From Paracyclopina nana (taxonomy: Eukaryota > Arthropoda > Copepoda > Cyclopoida > Cyclopettidae): 64,000 nucleotides of DNA. Positions 12,393 through 24,696 of the stretch are shown one piece after another. Position 1 is the first letter of the stretch. Each line of letters starts with the position of its first letter. The stretch is taken from contig JAGUCH010000006.1 of NCBI GenBank assembly GCA_019096065.1, positions 2,438,001-2,502,000 of the forward strand, in the 5' to 3' direction. The position numbers were made by a program, and so were the translations under genes. Under the pieces are notes generated by a model, which did not search any database, was not told where the DNA came from, and saw only the letters and a list, made by a program, of their open reading frames with translations.

Positions 12393-15192
12393 TCTTCTTT
12401 TCCTTCTTTTTCAAGATCACCTCCAGCTCTTTAGTAGGCAAAGATGATGACGACGACGACAAAGATGCCAACTGATGCCAAACTCTTTGTGTTGGTGTGG
12501 CTGTGGTGGCTCGTTCACTGAAACGGTAGAAAAAGATGGTTAGCTCTCTCATCGACTTTTTATGACATGGCTGGATAATGTAGAAAAGGTCAAAAAAACG
12601 AGGGGCTGATGGTTTCATGTTCTATTGCTGGCACACCACAAAAAAGGGAGCCTCTTATGTTAAAATATTACAATAGCTTTTGTTGCGCGTGGGTATAAAT
12701 TATCTAATGCTTTGCGTTCCATCGTCGTTGCCCATATTTTTATAGCACTTATAGGGCTTTTCCCATTAATGGCTTTCTCCTTCAGAAATCATTATAGAGG
12801 AGAGCAAGAAGTTTCTTTAATGTATAGGTTTTAAGCCGCGCGTGTGCAGCTAACAAGCTCGCTATTTGGCACACAATGGCATAAGTGGTTCTGAGACAAA
12901 AACGGTTGTGACCTCAAAGCTAGAAGTGGCAGAAAATTGCCAAAAAACTACAAGTCTCAAACATGGCATATTATATTGATCTTATCCTTTCTTCAGTTGA
13001 GCAAACCGTGGAAAATACATATGGAAAGCAATCAAGGCCGCTGCCTTGCCTATATAGACAGAGCATAGCTCTCGAATATTTAATTGATTATTTTGGCGCT
13101 TCATCATAGAAATAGCGCACGTTATGCGTACATACAACAGAGAAGATTAAAGATTCATCTGCTCCTTTTGGTTGCATCTTCATCGCGAAGCCAGCTTATC
13201 ATAAGCTTTCTATCTAGATGATCCTAGTCATTGCAGCAAACATTTGTAGCTGAGAGTAAAAAAGCAAAGGTTGTCTCACTAAATCTCCATAAACCTCAGG
13301 AGAAAGCTGGCAACAGAAAAACAAATAAATTGGTCACTGTAGTACAACAGGGGCCAAATTAAAGCTTGCTGTTCATTTGAAAAGATGCATTGCAACATGT
13401 AGTAAAGTGCTTCTCTCTACTTGGCAGAAAACGGACCGAGGCAATGAAAATTTCAACATCTCTCTTCACCATTTCGTAATTTGCATACTTAGTAGTAGCA
13501 CCAGTAGCGTGGAGGTGGGAAAGATAGCCCAGAGGAAAAATTGAGCAAAGGAAAACTTTCACTCGACCAAAGAAGAAGGGTGTTGGAAAATGGAAAGCGC
13601 TATTTAATGGCATGTGAAGCCCCCAAGGCGTCATCAAGCAATGCTCAAAATATGGCAGCTGCTCGGTGGGAGCAAGGCAATGAAGACAGCAGCAGCAGCA
13701 GTGAATCAAGATAAAAGGGTCTCCTCTCTCAAATGCACGCATAGAATATATAGACTATATACGTATACACGCACACAGGAGAAACCACACATCGCCTTCA
13801 AAACACCTTGATTTCTTGAGCAAAACTTGTTAGCCCCAATTAACATGTTGCACAACTGTAAGCTAGCAAGCGTCTGCCTTTTGATGTACTGGCATACTAT
13901 AGCACCAGAATTCAATTACTTAAGGAAAAAGCACAGGTGACCTTCGCCACTTAAGGCTGTCATTCAGCTGTGGAAGGTAAACGCGGTTTTTATAGACCAC
14001 CATAACTGCTCCTCCATGCTTTCGGCCAGCCATTGCGCTCAGCTTGAAAGGCTTCTACACAAAAATTGGAGTTTATTTAACTAGACGGGGAACAAAGACC
14101 AGGCATGAAATATGCATGCGTTTTGGTAGCACTAGCAGCAAAAAGCGAACAATCCGCATTCCCTAAGAAGGGCCCAAGTGGCCCGGAAATGGCGCAAAAC
14201 GAAGCTGTACAGAAGCGTTCCAGGGTGAATATGATCCAATCTATCTACTATTTTCAAAGGAGCCTTCGTGTTGCACTGCTTCAGCGCTTTTCTTTTTTGT
14301 ATCATAAAAAGACCTCCCTTTGTTAGCCCCGTCCCCTCAAACAAACAATCGCAGTACTTTCACTTCCTCCAAGGATTCAAATGACGATGTACTTGTACCT
14401 AGAAGGCTTTCTCGTATACCTGGCAACTAGCGCAACGATTATAAGTGTTGACCTCAGCCAGGCCGACTACATCTCAGAACCTTTGTCATACTACTAGAAG
14501 TACTAGTAGGCTGCAGTGGCTCAGAGATAGGAATCGTGCAATAATCATAAAAAGTCACGCAAGAAAGCAGCAGTGGTTGCAGTGCCACTACGTTCCTTTC
14601 TTACCTTGGTTGTTGTACAACAATGCTAGCTCATCAAGCCCCCGAGGAGCTGGATGTGCAGCCGGGACAGCTGCTGATGGGGCTGCAAAAGCTGCTCATG
14701 CTATTGGTAGCAAAATAGTGAATCACAACTGTAGCAAGAATGCTTTTATCAGAGGGTTTCGTAAAAATGCACAGCAGTAGCAGGAGGAGTGAAAACGAAG
14801 ACACAACCAACAACGCCACAACAACGACGTCGACTACGACGGCGACGAGAAGGAGCAGATTGGGACCGCTGCTGCTTGCTGCCACAGCCGCTTTCACACT
14901 CTCTTCTTCAGCTTACACTTTATACTAGCAAATGAAAGAACAAGAAAATAGTGAAAGCAGCACAGAGCAACCAGATGAGGCTGGCTATTTGAAGCCAACG
15001 CTACCCAGCTGGATCCGCGTATACTTATGGTCGACGAATGCACGCTCAGACCGCGTAGAGATTTCTAGATAATAAATGATTGTCAACCCCCTCTGGCACA
15101 TCAATTTCAGGAAAAATTGATAGTTTTCAAAGCCTTTTGAAGCAATCGCGATCACTATGATAAAACTTAAAGCCGATTTTTCAATCACTCAC
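12393..15192. other. Upstream region of the scaffold-like gene, no supported coding
   Basis: Probably holds the 5' UTR and promoter of the minus-strand scaffold-like gene and the intron following the orphan exon at 15193-15527. The long minus ORF around 14634-14897 is a GTC/GAC-type low-complexity artefact. Nothing else can be supported. Confidence 0.4.
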
Positions 15193-15527
15193 GTGGCATC
15201 TGCCCCCATCTTTGTGCAGCTCGTCATGGCTTGGCTGCTATTCCAATCTAAGAGTTGATAAGTTGCAGAAAAGTAATCAGCCAGAAAAGTGACGTAGGTG
15301 TAGGCGGTATATGGCAAAAAGGCGGCGGAAGAAAGCCGATCAATAATCGGCCCTGCTGGTCTTCGATCCAAGTCGGCAACACGTGCACTCCGGTACAAAT
15401 CCAATGAGTTCGTCAAAGGCACAACGTTTGTTTCAATTCTACCGCATCCTCGCCGATCTTGGTCCCTGTCACGGATTTGGCCAAGTTTTGCACGCTGTTG
15501 TCTTCTCTTCTGATTTTTGACATTCAA
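15193..15527 (-). CDS. Orphan first coding exon, unknown protein
   Basis: The exon has an ATG immediately preceded in frame by TGA, then 111 open codons, then a strong donor (GTGAGT) in phase 2. The encoded segment starts Lys/Arg-rich (residues 1-30) and turns aromatic and hydrophobic (residues 65-100, with YTAYTYVTFLADYFSATYQLL). I do not recognise it. The continuing exon was not found. It is unlikely to splice into the scaffold-like gene, because that gene's exon has an in-frame stop upstream of its own ATG. It lies about 0.8 kb from the Hcf start, so the two probably share a head-to-head promoter. Confidence 0.4.
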
Positions 15528-16347
15528 CTTTGTTTTGACTCGCGTAGTGATTAGCTTATCAAGGCCGAGCCCTGCAAAAGTTCGACGACTTTTCGACCAA
15601 TAACAATTAAGCCAACGGCGCGGGAAAATTCAAAATTTTGCCGGAACTCAATATTTCTTTGAAACATTGCTACTATTTTAGATTCTTCAAAAGTATGCTG
15701 CCAGTTGACAATTGGCGGAATAAATGATCATCAAAAACAATAAGTACTTGTTTTTGCTAACTATTTAAGCAAACTTTTAAGAAAAAGTTGAGAAATTATC
15801 GAACAAAAAAGAAGAAACTGATCTACAATTGTTAGGGCTTTTATAGCCTCCTCCTAAGCTCTTTTTAGCTACAATTTGTGTGTAGTTAAAAAAGTTTAAG
15901 TTTCAATAAACAGATAATTATCTCTATTATAATTTATTTGAGATCAATCATAAAATCAAATCATGAATAAAGTCCTGTCGCTTCTGCTTTAAAAGCTGAC
16001 ACAATTTCGATCACCCACATCAAGCTGAGCGTACCGACCCGGCAAAACGACTCAGTAAAGGCGGAGCCAGAATTGTACTTTACAAAGAACCTATTTATAT
16101 AAAAAGCCGTCAAATCACAGCGTATCATCGTATAATCATAATAAATTACTTCATGGTAACTTCACATTTAAGAAATGTCGTTTCAAATGATTTCAAAGAC
16201 ATTTCAAATCAAATTTTTAAGGGTGAGACGCCAGATTTACTGGCGATTTTGCGTTGGATCATCTGGTAACTCTGATGCTCATTGAAGTGCGCCCAGAAGC
16301 TGCTAAGTAATTTTACTTGGATCGGTAATTTGAAGGGGGCCAAAACA
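15528..16347. promoter_or_regulatory. Putative bidirectional promoter between the orphan exon and Hcf
   Basis: This 820-bp AT-rich interval separates two divergent coding starts. No clear TATA box or tandem motif was seen. The Hcf 5' UTR must lie at the right end. The assignment rests on gene orientation only. Confidence 0.35.
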
Positions 16348-19300
16348 ATGGCGTCACCCGTCCTCAAATGGAAAAAAGTGGCAAATGCGACTGGGCCAAG
16401 TCCACGGCCAAGGCATGGACATCGTGCCGTGGCAATCAAGGATCTTATGGTGGTCTTTGGCGGTGGCAACGAAGGCATTGTCGACGAACTTCACGTCTAC
16501 AACACTGGTAAGTCTGAAAAATAGCCGACATTTCATTTTTACCAAGTGTCAAGAGGTTGTTTGGTCCGCTTTTTTCGCAACTCACGTCACTCCTTGCATC
16601 ACCACGTGATTTTGATGCGTAATGTTGCCAAATTTGGAGACTTGTCAAAGTCCTTTGTGTTTGTTGTTGTATGCTGAAAATGGCGGTGGCCGCGACGCCA
16701 TCTTGAATTTGAAGGGGCGCAGAACGTCAGCTTTGTCCTGACCTATTTGCTGTCGAAAAGTAGCTGTTCGCGTCTAATAACGCAACATACCCAAACGAAA
16801 GAAAAAAAATAAGACCCATCTTCATTAGTGTCACAGAGCAACCCATTTATTTGGTTTTTATGCCAAAATGATCAATTTGTCAGCCTTAGTGCTCGGCTGC
16901 CAGCTCAACATGATGCTCTTTTCCGCTTTGAATAAACATTTACACGTTTCTAGCTGATCTATGAAATGACACTTTAATGTCAATGCTTTTTTATGCTGAC
17001 ACTTGCGCTAAGAACCATTTTTTTGCTCAAATGTTCATTATAACTCGAAACTGGAAAAATGCAGTTTTTTCGCTTATTGCGTGCCTCGAATTAGCTATGC
17101 AAGCTTGACGTTGCTAAAATTCACTCAGGCGATGATGTCAATTTGTTTCATAGAGAAGACGAGAAAGATAGCGAAAATATTTCCTCTTTGGTGGAAAGAA
17201 GCTGAACTGCTCTACTTTGCTCAAATGCTCAGAAATGCAATTTTCGCTCGTGCACCTCTTCTCGTGCCCTCGACCTTGCCCTTCTCCAGTCGATGTGCAT
17301 TTTCAAGAGTGCTTTTTTTGGCAGTTTAACCTACTGACTTCAAGCTGTGACTTTTTTCATTGAAAGTTAATTTATGACTTATTAGTAATAACTTAAAACG
17401 AGGTATATTTAAACTTTAAAGATATTAAATTATCACAGCTCATCAGGCCTTATAATGACTTTTATTAACTGCTAGACAATAAATGAAACGTTGCTTTTCT
17501 AAGGTTTAAAAAACCAATTTTTAAAGGAAGGCTTGAGAACGCCATCATCCAAGTATTTTACGGGCTTTTTCAATCAACGAGAAATGCCGAGCTCGGATGT
17601 TTTCCGCGCTCGCCTGGCGTCTTTACGGGCTCGACACTCTGACTTCATAGATTGACGCGCTCGCTACATCTTCCGGGCTCGACGCGCTCGCTGATGATGA
17701 AATGCGTACCGTACGTCAGGTGAAATGAGCTTTCTGCTTTCGTTTTTTAGCTACTAATCAGTGGTTCGTACCACCTGTGAAAGGAGACATTCCCCCTGGA
17801 TGCGCTGCTTACGGATTCGTGGTCGATGGCACACGAATTCTCATTTTTGGTGGCATGGTTGAGTATGGCAAATACTCCAACGAATTGTATGAACTACAGG
17901 TGAGATTCCCTAGATAACTACTGACCTTTTTTGTCTCCTGCCTAATGATGATAAATGAACGGATAAATGAGCTTGGTTAGATTCAAGCTGACACTTGGAA
18001 CGAATCAAGCCTTGACTTCAAATTCCTTTTCTGAAAGTTTCACACATATCTGCTGCTTCTCTTCTTGCGTAAAGTTCTCAAATATTCTGCAAATTAGGCG
18101 AGCCGATGGGAATGGAAACGGTTGAAGCCGAAACCCCCCAAATCTGGGCTGCCTCCTTGTCCACGATTGGGGCACAGCTTCACGCTTATTGGAAACAAGG
18201 TGTACTTGTTCGGTGGTTTAGCGAACGATAGCGAGGACCCAAAAAACAATGTTCCCCGCTACCTAAACGATTTGTACACTTTGGAGCTCAAGCCCAACTC
18301 TTCAATGATGCAATGGGACATTCCTTCTTGCTACGGGACCTGCCCTCCGCCCAGGGAGTCTCACACGGCCATTCCGTATTTTGACAAGGACGGTAGCAAC
18401 CCTCGTCTCATCATTTATGGGGGCATGAGCGGTTGTCGTCTCGGTGATCTCTGGATCCTCCACATTGACACAATGACCTGGAGCCGGCCTCAACTAGCCG
18501 GTAGCGTGCCCCTGCCAAGGTCACTTCACTCCGCTACCAACATTGGGAACAGGTAATGCCATTGATGCACTCTCCATTGTTGGCCTAAAATGTGCATTTT
18601 TCTCCATAGAATGTACATATTTGGCGGATGGGTGCCGCTCGTCATGGAAGATGTTGCCACGCACGAAAAAGAGTGGAAGTGTACAAATAATTTAGCATGC
18701 CTCAACCTCGAGACGATGGCCTGGGAAACGCCCTCGATGGAGGTTTTCGAAGACGCCATTCCACGTGCTCGTGCTGGACACTGCGCAGTTGCCATTCATT
18801 CCAGACTCTGGATCTGGTCGGGACGCGATGGCTACCGAAAAGCGTGGAATAATCAAGTATGCTGCAAAGATTTGTGGTATTTGGAAACAGACAAGCCACC
18901 TGCACCAGGAAGGGTCCAGCTCGTTCGAGCTTCGACACACAGCCTGGAAGTTTGTTGGGGCGGGGTCCCAACTGCAGATGCTTACTTGCTCCAAGTTCAA
19001 AAGTATGACATGCCACCTACTGCTACGACAGCAGCCACCACAGGGACACCAACTGCGACCCCCTCGGTCACCCCACAGTTGCCCCAGACTCCTGTGCAAC
19101 TTCCGACCGCTCCATCTCCGATGATGTCACCTACAAAAACTCACACCCCAACCATTATCAGGATGACTTCCCCCGTCACTGGCGCCTCCCCTGGTATCTT
19201 GAGGACCGTGGGAGGGCAAAATGTGGTCAGGGTGCGGGCTCCCGCTCCCACCCTGGCAGCCGGACAACAAATCAAGGTTGTCGGCTCATCTGGGCAAATT

Positions 19301-21884
19301 ATCAAGAGCACCACCGTGACTCAAGCCCAAGCTGCTGCGGCCCAAAACATGTCGGGCATCGCTGCGTTGGCCGCAGCTGCGGCGGCAACCTCTAAAATCA
19401 CCTCAAGTGTCACTGGAACGTCTACTGTGGTGACCTCAGCCAACGCTAGTGCGGGGCAGACAATCAAGGTGGTTCAAGCCGGCGGAAACATTTTCACGGC
19501 AGGAGGCAAGCAATTTCAAGCCGGCCAGTTGGCCACGTTTGGAGGACAAACCGTGAGGTTGGCGTCTCCTGGGGGCACACTGCTTAAAGCAGGCAGCACC
19601 ATCACTGGACAAGGTGGCAAGCAGATCATTTTACAAAAGCAAGGGAACCAGGCTCAAATCGTGACGCTGGTCAAGACCAGCCAGGGCATGCAGGTGGCAA
19701 CCATGCCCAAGGGCACCATGATGCAGACCAAATCCGGGTCTCCTCAAATTATCCAAGCCACCACTTCCTCGGGGGCCAAGACCTCCATTCCCCAGGGTGC
19801 AACAATTGTGAAGCTTGTCAATGCACCTGGCTCAGCTGGCATGACCACGATGGCTGGGCAGAACCAAAAGATTGTGAAGACCATCGGAGCTGGAAACATG
19901 GTGACCCTGGCAAAGCCCGGTCAAACTATGGGCGGAAAGCAGACCATAATTATCAATAAGCCTGGTGGTCAAGGGGCCACCCTCAAGGGTCCCCAAGGCC
20001 AGCAAATCATCATGGTATCCTCGGCTGGAGCACTCAAGCAGATTTCCGGCGCGACTATGAGCCAAGCCGGGCTCAAGATGGTTGTGGTCAGTTCCTCGCA
20101 ACTGGCTCAGACCACCTCAAAACCCATCACAATTTCAATGCCTGGGTCGCAGAAGACTGTGACCCTTTCGGCGTCCGGGCAAGGAGGCAAAATGGTCCAG
20201 ACTTCCTCTGGCCAGATTTTGCAGCTTCCCGCTGGATCATTTATGTCTGGTGGCAAGCCTGTCACCGTCCAGATGGCTGGCGGGGGCCAGAAAACACTGA
20301 CCTTGGTACAACAATCACCAGCTACAACTAGAAGTGAGAGTTCAGGTAATTTGGACATTTGAATCAGTTTTAATCTCGTTTTCGAACGTTTGACATTTCT
20401 AGTAGCCATGACAGCACCTGCACCCGTGCAAGACTCCTTGGCCCAATTGGCCCAAGAGGCTGGAATACTCGAACCTACTGGAGAAGGGGACGATGGCAAG
20501 GACGGAGACAAGCCACCTCAAGTGGATGGCGGAATCAGCACTCCACCCAACGAACCAGCAGACAGCCTGACACCCGAGGAGTTTGACAATCTGGGAGTGT
20601 TTTTCAGCCAAGTGGATGGAGCTGACGATGATGCCGAAAATGATGCAGCCAAAGAAACAGAAAAGGCTACGGAGGCTGAAAACGCAGCGGAAACTGAAGC
20701 TGCTCCTCCCTCAGCAGCAGGGGACGAGGCTTCTTCGGCTGTAAAAGAAGAGGAGAAGATGGACGACACACCTGCAAAGGACGATATTGATGTGAAAGAT
20801 GAGCCTTTAGAACCTGCTGCTCCTACCACGGAAGCTACTGATGAGAAGTCTGCTGTGAAGAAATCCGAAGACGAGACAGAAGCGGCGCCTCCAAAGGACG
20901 CCTTGGCTGAGGCCATGAGCGAGCTCACCAGCGATACTGAGAAGGAAAAATCGACTGCTGATCTGGATGGCGCAAGTGCTTTAGCCGCTTTAGCCTCTGC
21001 TGCTACTGCTGTGACGGCCGAGAAGGCTGCAGTAAACAATTCGGAGAATGACAAAAATGCCCAAAACGGAACAGCAGAAAAGAGAGAAGCCAATTGGTAC
21101 GACGTTGGCATCATCAAGGGCTCTTCTTGCACCGTATCATCGTATTATTTGCCCTCGGGTGACCTCGAAAGATCAGAGGTCGACGTTGAAGGAGATGTCT
21201 TGAAAAAGGTTGAGCTTCAGCCTGGAACCGCGTACAAATTCAGGGTTGCTGGGATTAACGCCTGTGGGCGCGGCCAGTGGTCTGAGGTGAGTGCTTTCAA
21301 GACCTGCCTTCCTGGATTCCCCGGAGCACCGTCGGCCATCAAGATCTCCAAATCGCCAGATGGAGCACACTTGTCTTGGGAGCCTCCATCTACGTCTACT
21401 GGAGACATAATCGAGTATTCAGTATACTTGGCTGTCAAGAGCGCGACCACACAATCAGCGGGTGATACTAAAACTGTAAACAGCAGCCCCAATCAGGTAA
21501 CATTCAATTTGTGTAGGCCGAATTAAGCTTTAGATAACCCATTTTGATTTTCTCTCGCAGCTGGCCTTTGTGCGCGTTTTTTGTGGCCCTCAAGCCCAGT
21601 GTGTTGTTGCTAATAACAGCCTGACAGCAGCCCATATTGACACCACAACGAAACCGGCCATCATTTTCCGCATTGCAGCCAGAAACGAGAAAGGGTATGG
21701 ACCTGCAACGCAGGTCAGGTGGTTGCAAGGTACGTCTTATTACTTTGATATTAATAGCTTGCTCTAATCCAACTCTTTTTCTCCAGATGCTAATTCTCCT
21801 GCAATAGCTGGCAGGCTGGCCACAAAGAGGCCAGCGGACATGCCAGCTTCTGCATCTGCGAAGATAGCCAAGACCGGACCCTAA
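16348..21884 (+). CDS. Hcf: Host cell factor (HCF), transcriptional co-regulator
   Basis: Exons 16348-16507, 17751-17899, 18098-18552, 18610-20345, 20403-21496, 21561-21729 and 21787-21884 join in phase to 1286 codons. The start lies in a good context (AAACAATGG). Residues about 8-348 are the HCF Kelch propeller, almost identical to animal HCF-1 ([65 protein letters not shown]). A fibronectin-type segment follows (about 350-385), then a Thr/Gln/Gly/Lys-rich middle and an acidic region (about 860-1060). The C-terminal Fn3 part (about 1065-1250) ends in ATQVRWLQ and a basic tail (TKRPAD..AKIAK) expected to be the nuclear signal. HCF is a nuclear scaffold linking transcription factors to chromatin-modifying enzymes. 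It lacks the vertebrate OGT-cleaved repeats but has two QVDG Taspase1-type sites. The identification is firm. Confidence 0.96.
16508..17750. other. Hcf intron 1 (longest intron of the gene)
   Basis: At 1243 bp this intron is far longer than the other Hcf introns (57-198 bp). It holds a GCCAT-type motif pair near 16679-16711 and a GC-rich patch of GCTCG repeats at about 17588-17696. No exon was seen. Confidence 0.6.
20519..20620 (+). other. Two Taspase1-type cleavage sites (QVDG) encoded in Hcf
   Basis: The codons at 20519-20530 and 20609-20620 both encode Q-V-D-G (residues 873-876 and 903-906). They match the Taspase1 consensus Q-[FILV]-D-G, with the scissile bond after Asp. Both sit just upstream of the acidic region, between the N-terminal Kelch half and the C-terminal Fn3 half. 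Confidence 0.7.
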
Positions 21885-22607
21885 AGAAACTATATACTAC
21901 AACTGTACAGATGATTTGAAGACATTGAAAAAAAAATCGCATTTTTGCTACCTGTCCAAAACGAAAACAGAAACTTGAGAAACTTGTATTTTCCGTACAA
22001 ATCTTTCCCCTCTAAGAATTACGAACATGTCTCTCCAGATGTTGTATTATAATATCATACAAATAACTACAATTTATTTCAAAGAAAGTATATAGATTAG
22101 ACTCATCTAAGTTTAATTTTCATCCAACCATTATCCTAAGCGAAGAGTTAATATTAAATAAAAAGCCATGCATACTATTCTAATTGGGCGATGTTTCCCG
22201 TTCATTTCTTAGCTTCTTCACCTGTCTTCGAGGTTTTGAGAATTTTGCTGTACGCATTGTTATCAACATGTCAATTGTCCTTCATACATCAACAGAAAGG
22301 AAGCAAGCGAAACTGAAGACTTAAGTAACTGAAAGAGGTAAAAACATTCATTAATCAATGTTCTGAATTGTCTTGCCTAAAAGAAAGGCATACGTCATCA
22401 GTTTCTGAAAAGCTCTATGCTCGTGTGCTCTTATATAAACTATGAAATTTTATCCAGGTAAGCTGAGCTGGTGGCAGTTAGCTCGTAGAAATCTGACAAC
22501 ATAGACGAAAATCTCAAGTTCTCTCTCGCCACCCAACCAGACAATTGCAAATCGATACCAAATAATGGAAAGTACCCGCATTTGAAGAGCGTATACAGAG
22601 AGCAAAG
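21885..22607. other. Hcf 3' UTR and promoter region of the DUF3105 gene
   Basis: AT-rich interval with AATAAA-type signals near 22157 and a TATA-like TTATATAAAC near 22431, about 175 bp before the next start codon. Confidence 0.4.
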
Positions 22608-23565
22608 ATGGCGCTTTGTGGCCTTGGCACACCCAAGATCCTCATAATCACTCTCATCACATTTGTCACATTTGTGTCAGGTATGTTAGAAAATCTTTAT
22701 TTTTAGTGAGAATCATTGCCAAAAATTACTTTAAAGGAATACCTTCTGACTCGCATAGAGGAAAAAGGAACCTTCAATCAGAGCTTTATGACCCCAAGCA
22801 TGGAGTCAAAATGGGAGTACCAAATGGAGGCTGCGATGATGGAGTCACAAACCTGGAAATGGACTGGGATGGCAGTTTCATCAATTACACTTGTCTGACT
22901 CCAACTAGACCAATCATACCTGACGATGCGATTCCCTCCCTTATGCATTGTGATAACGTGTCCAACGATTTTTCTCCTAAGCATCACTGCATGCAAGAAA
23001 AAATTGCGTATAACGAGCTTTTGCCAACATATGGAGACCATCGCCCATTATGGCCAAAATTTGGAGAATACAGGTACATTTTTAGGTTTCAACTGTCTGT
23101 GTGAGTTGCTAATTGTTTCCTTATAGATTTGTGCCAAAGGAAAGGTGGCTGCATAATATTGAGCATGGGGCCGTGATAATGCTGTATGACCCTTGCGTTA
23201 TTCACTTTGAGGTCGATAAGCTCAAGGACATCGTTCGAGGCTGCATCAAGAAACATATAATCACTCCAACAACATTTTTGACTCCGGAAAGGGTATGTAA
23301 AATACGATGATTTTCCTATGGAATCAATCTCTTTCATTTGTTGCAGCCTTTGGCACTGATTGCATGGGGCTGCAAATTGGAAATGTCCAAAGTCAACCAG
23401 GATGAGGTAGTCAAGTTCATCAGGGAAAAGGGGCTCAAAGGTCCGGAGGGCGACATGGGCAAAGATGGGCAATATGAGCTTTTGTTGACGCAATCTTCAG
23501 CTGCCCTCAACAACGTTGGTCCCATGGAATTGAATGATGAAAAGCTGTGCTCAAAATTTGATTAA
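22608..23565 (+). CDS. DUF3105-domain secreted or membrane-lumen protein, TP53I13-like
   Basis: Exons 22608-22680, 22737-23073, 23127-23292 and 23347-23565 join in phase to a 264-residue protein. Exon 1 is a complete signal peptide (MALCGLGTPKILIITLITF). The core matches the DUF3105 pattern: PTYGDHRPLWPKFGEYRF, then WLHNIEHGAVIMLYDPC, then PLALIAWGCKLEMSKV. In animals this architecture is found in TP53I13-type proteins; molecular function is not established. A conserved His-containing motif (HNIEHG) and paired cysteines suggest a folded lumenal or extracellular domain. Unlike vertebrate TP53I13, no C-terminal membrane helix is visible, so I expect a soluble secretory-pathway product. The family call is confident; orthology is not proven. 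Confidence 0.8.
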
Positions 23566-24696
23566 ATTCTTTATTTGCATTATTAGCAAGCTTACCTTGA
23601 AGGATTTTTTCCAATACGTTTACAACCCTTTAATTAGAATCGCCTACTTTATTCATGGGAATGACTTTGTGGCAAACGAAATTCACACTGCAAATATTAC
23701 ACCTTGGCAACTCGATTTTCCCAAGAAATTCAATCTCATAAATGGTCAACTGTGAAATTCCCATCCGTCTAGTGTAATGCAATACATTAGCGAAACAATT
23801 TCATCTGTAGTTCATTGACCACGAGGGACCTTCAAATACACATATATACGCGATTTAATCCTGATTTTCCTCGTTACGTGCCTAAACCACCAATATATGA
23901 GCAAGATGAAAAAAAGCTACTTCCTACAAACTACATGATGAATGGGTTTGAAAATTTGATGGACTACAACGTTCATTCTTCTAATCAACATTTTTACTTT
24001 ATTTTTGAATTGTTATCACGTCAATGAACATTTATCTTGTTAACATTGTGATTTTTATTGTCGATTTTACGGAAGAAGGGCTGCACGCGCATGAATTTGC
24101 CTAATCTGCTTTATCAAGCTCCAGCGAATTGACCACTGGATTGGCGTAATTAGTTTCGTTTGTCATTCAATCCGTATGTACTTCAAAGTAAAGTAGTAAT
24201 TGCTGCAGAATTACGACAAGTAAGCAAAAAATTGTTGTCGAACCCTGAAAAAACTCTTCCTCTTTCTTTTTAGCTCGGTTTTCCTTCTCAAATCTACAAT
24301 GATGATGAATGAATGCGTCTTCACTTTTTGCACTATGGCTAACAATTTATAAAAAGTGTATCACATGCTCTTCAATCCTTAGCAACGTTTCAAGGGCAAT
24401 CTTCAAGCACTTTTCCAGGAACTCGAGTAAAAAGGCTTCTTCCGAACCATATACTACATATTATTCATAAAATTAAGTGTATTTTTACCAAGGAGGCGAA
24501 CATATCTTTTCAAAGAGACCAAAAATGACGTTTATGGTGCGAAAATGTTATGCAGTACCTTTTCGCCATCTTCGCGGCAATTCCGTTTTTGCGGATGTAC
24601 CCGAAGCGCGCGCAAATGAATTCCGCGCTAATTTCGCATGTGCAATGAAAAAAAGGTTAGATGTTTGATCAAGTTGGCATTCAAGATAAAGAAGCC
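23566..24696. other. Intergenic, no supported gene
   Basis: Contains the 3' UTR of the DUF3105 gene and the promoter of the next secreted-protein gene. Open frames of 60-75 codons (for example 23815-24027 and 24477-24668) lack splice or domain support. Confidence 0.4.

Noticed and set aside
14634-14897. Minus-strand hydrophobic ORF rich in Val/Leu
   Set aside because: Product of GAC/GTC-type low-complexity DNA. The apparent membrane character comes from the repeat, and no splice partner was found.
20518-21132. Minus-strand 204-codon Ser/Ala-rich ORF
   Set aside because: Antisense to the acidic repeat-like region of Hcf exon 5.
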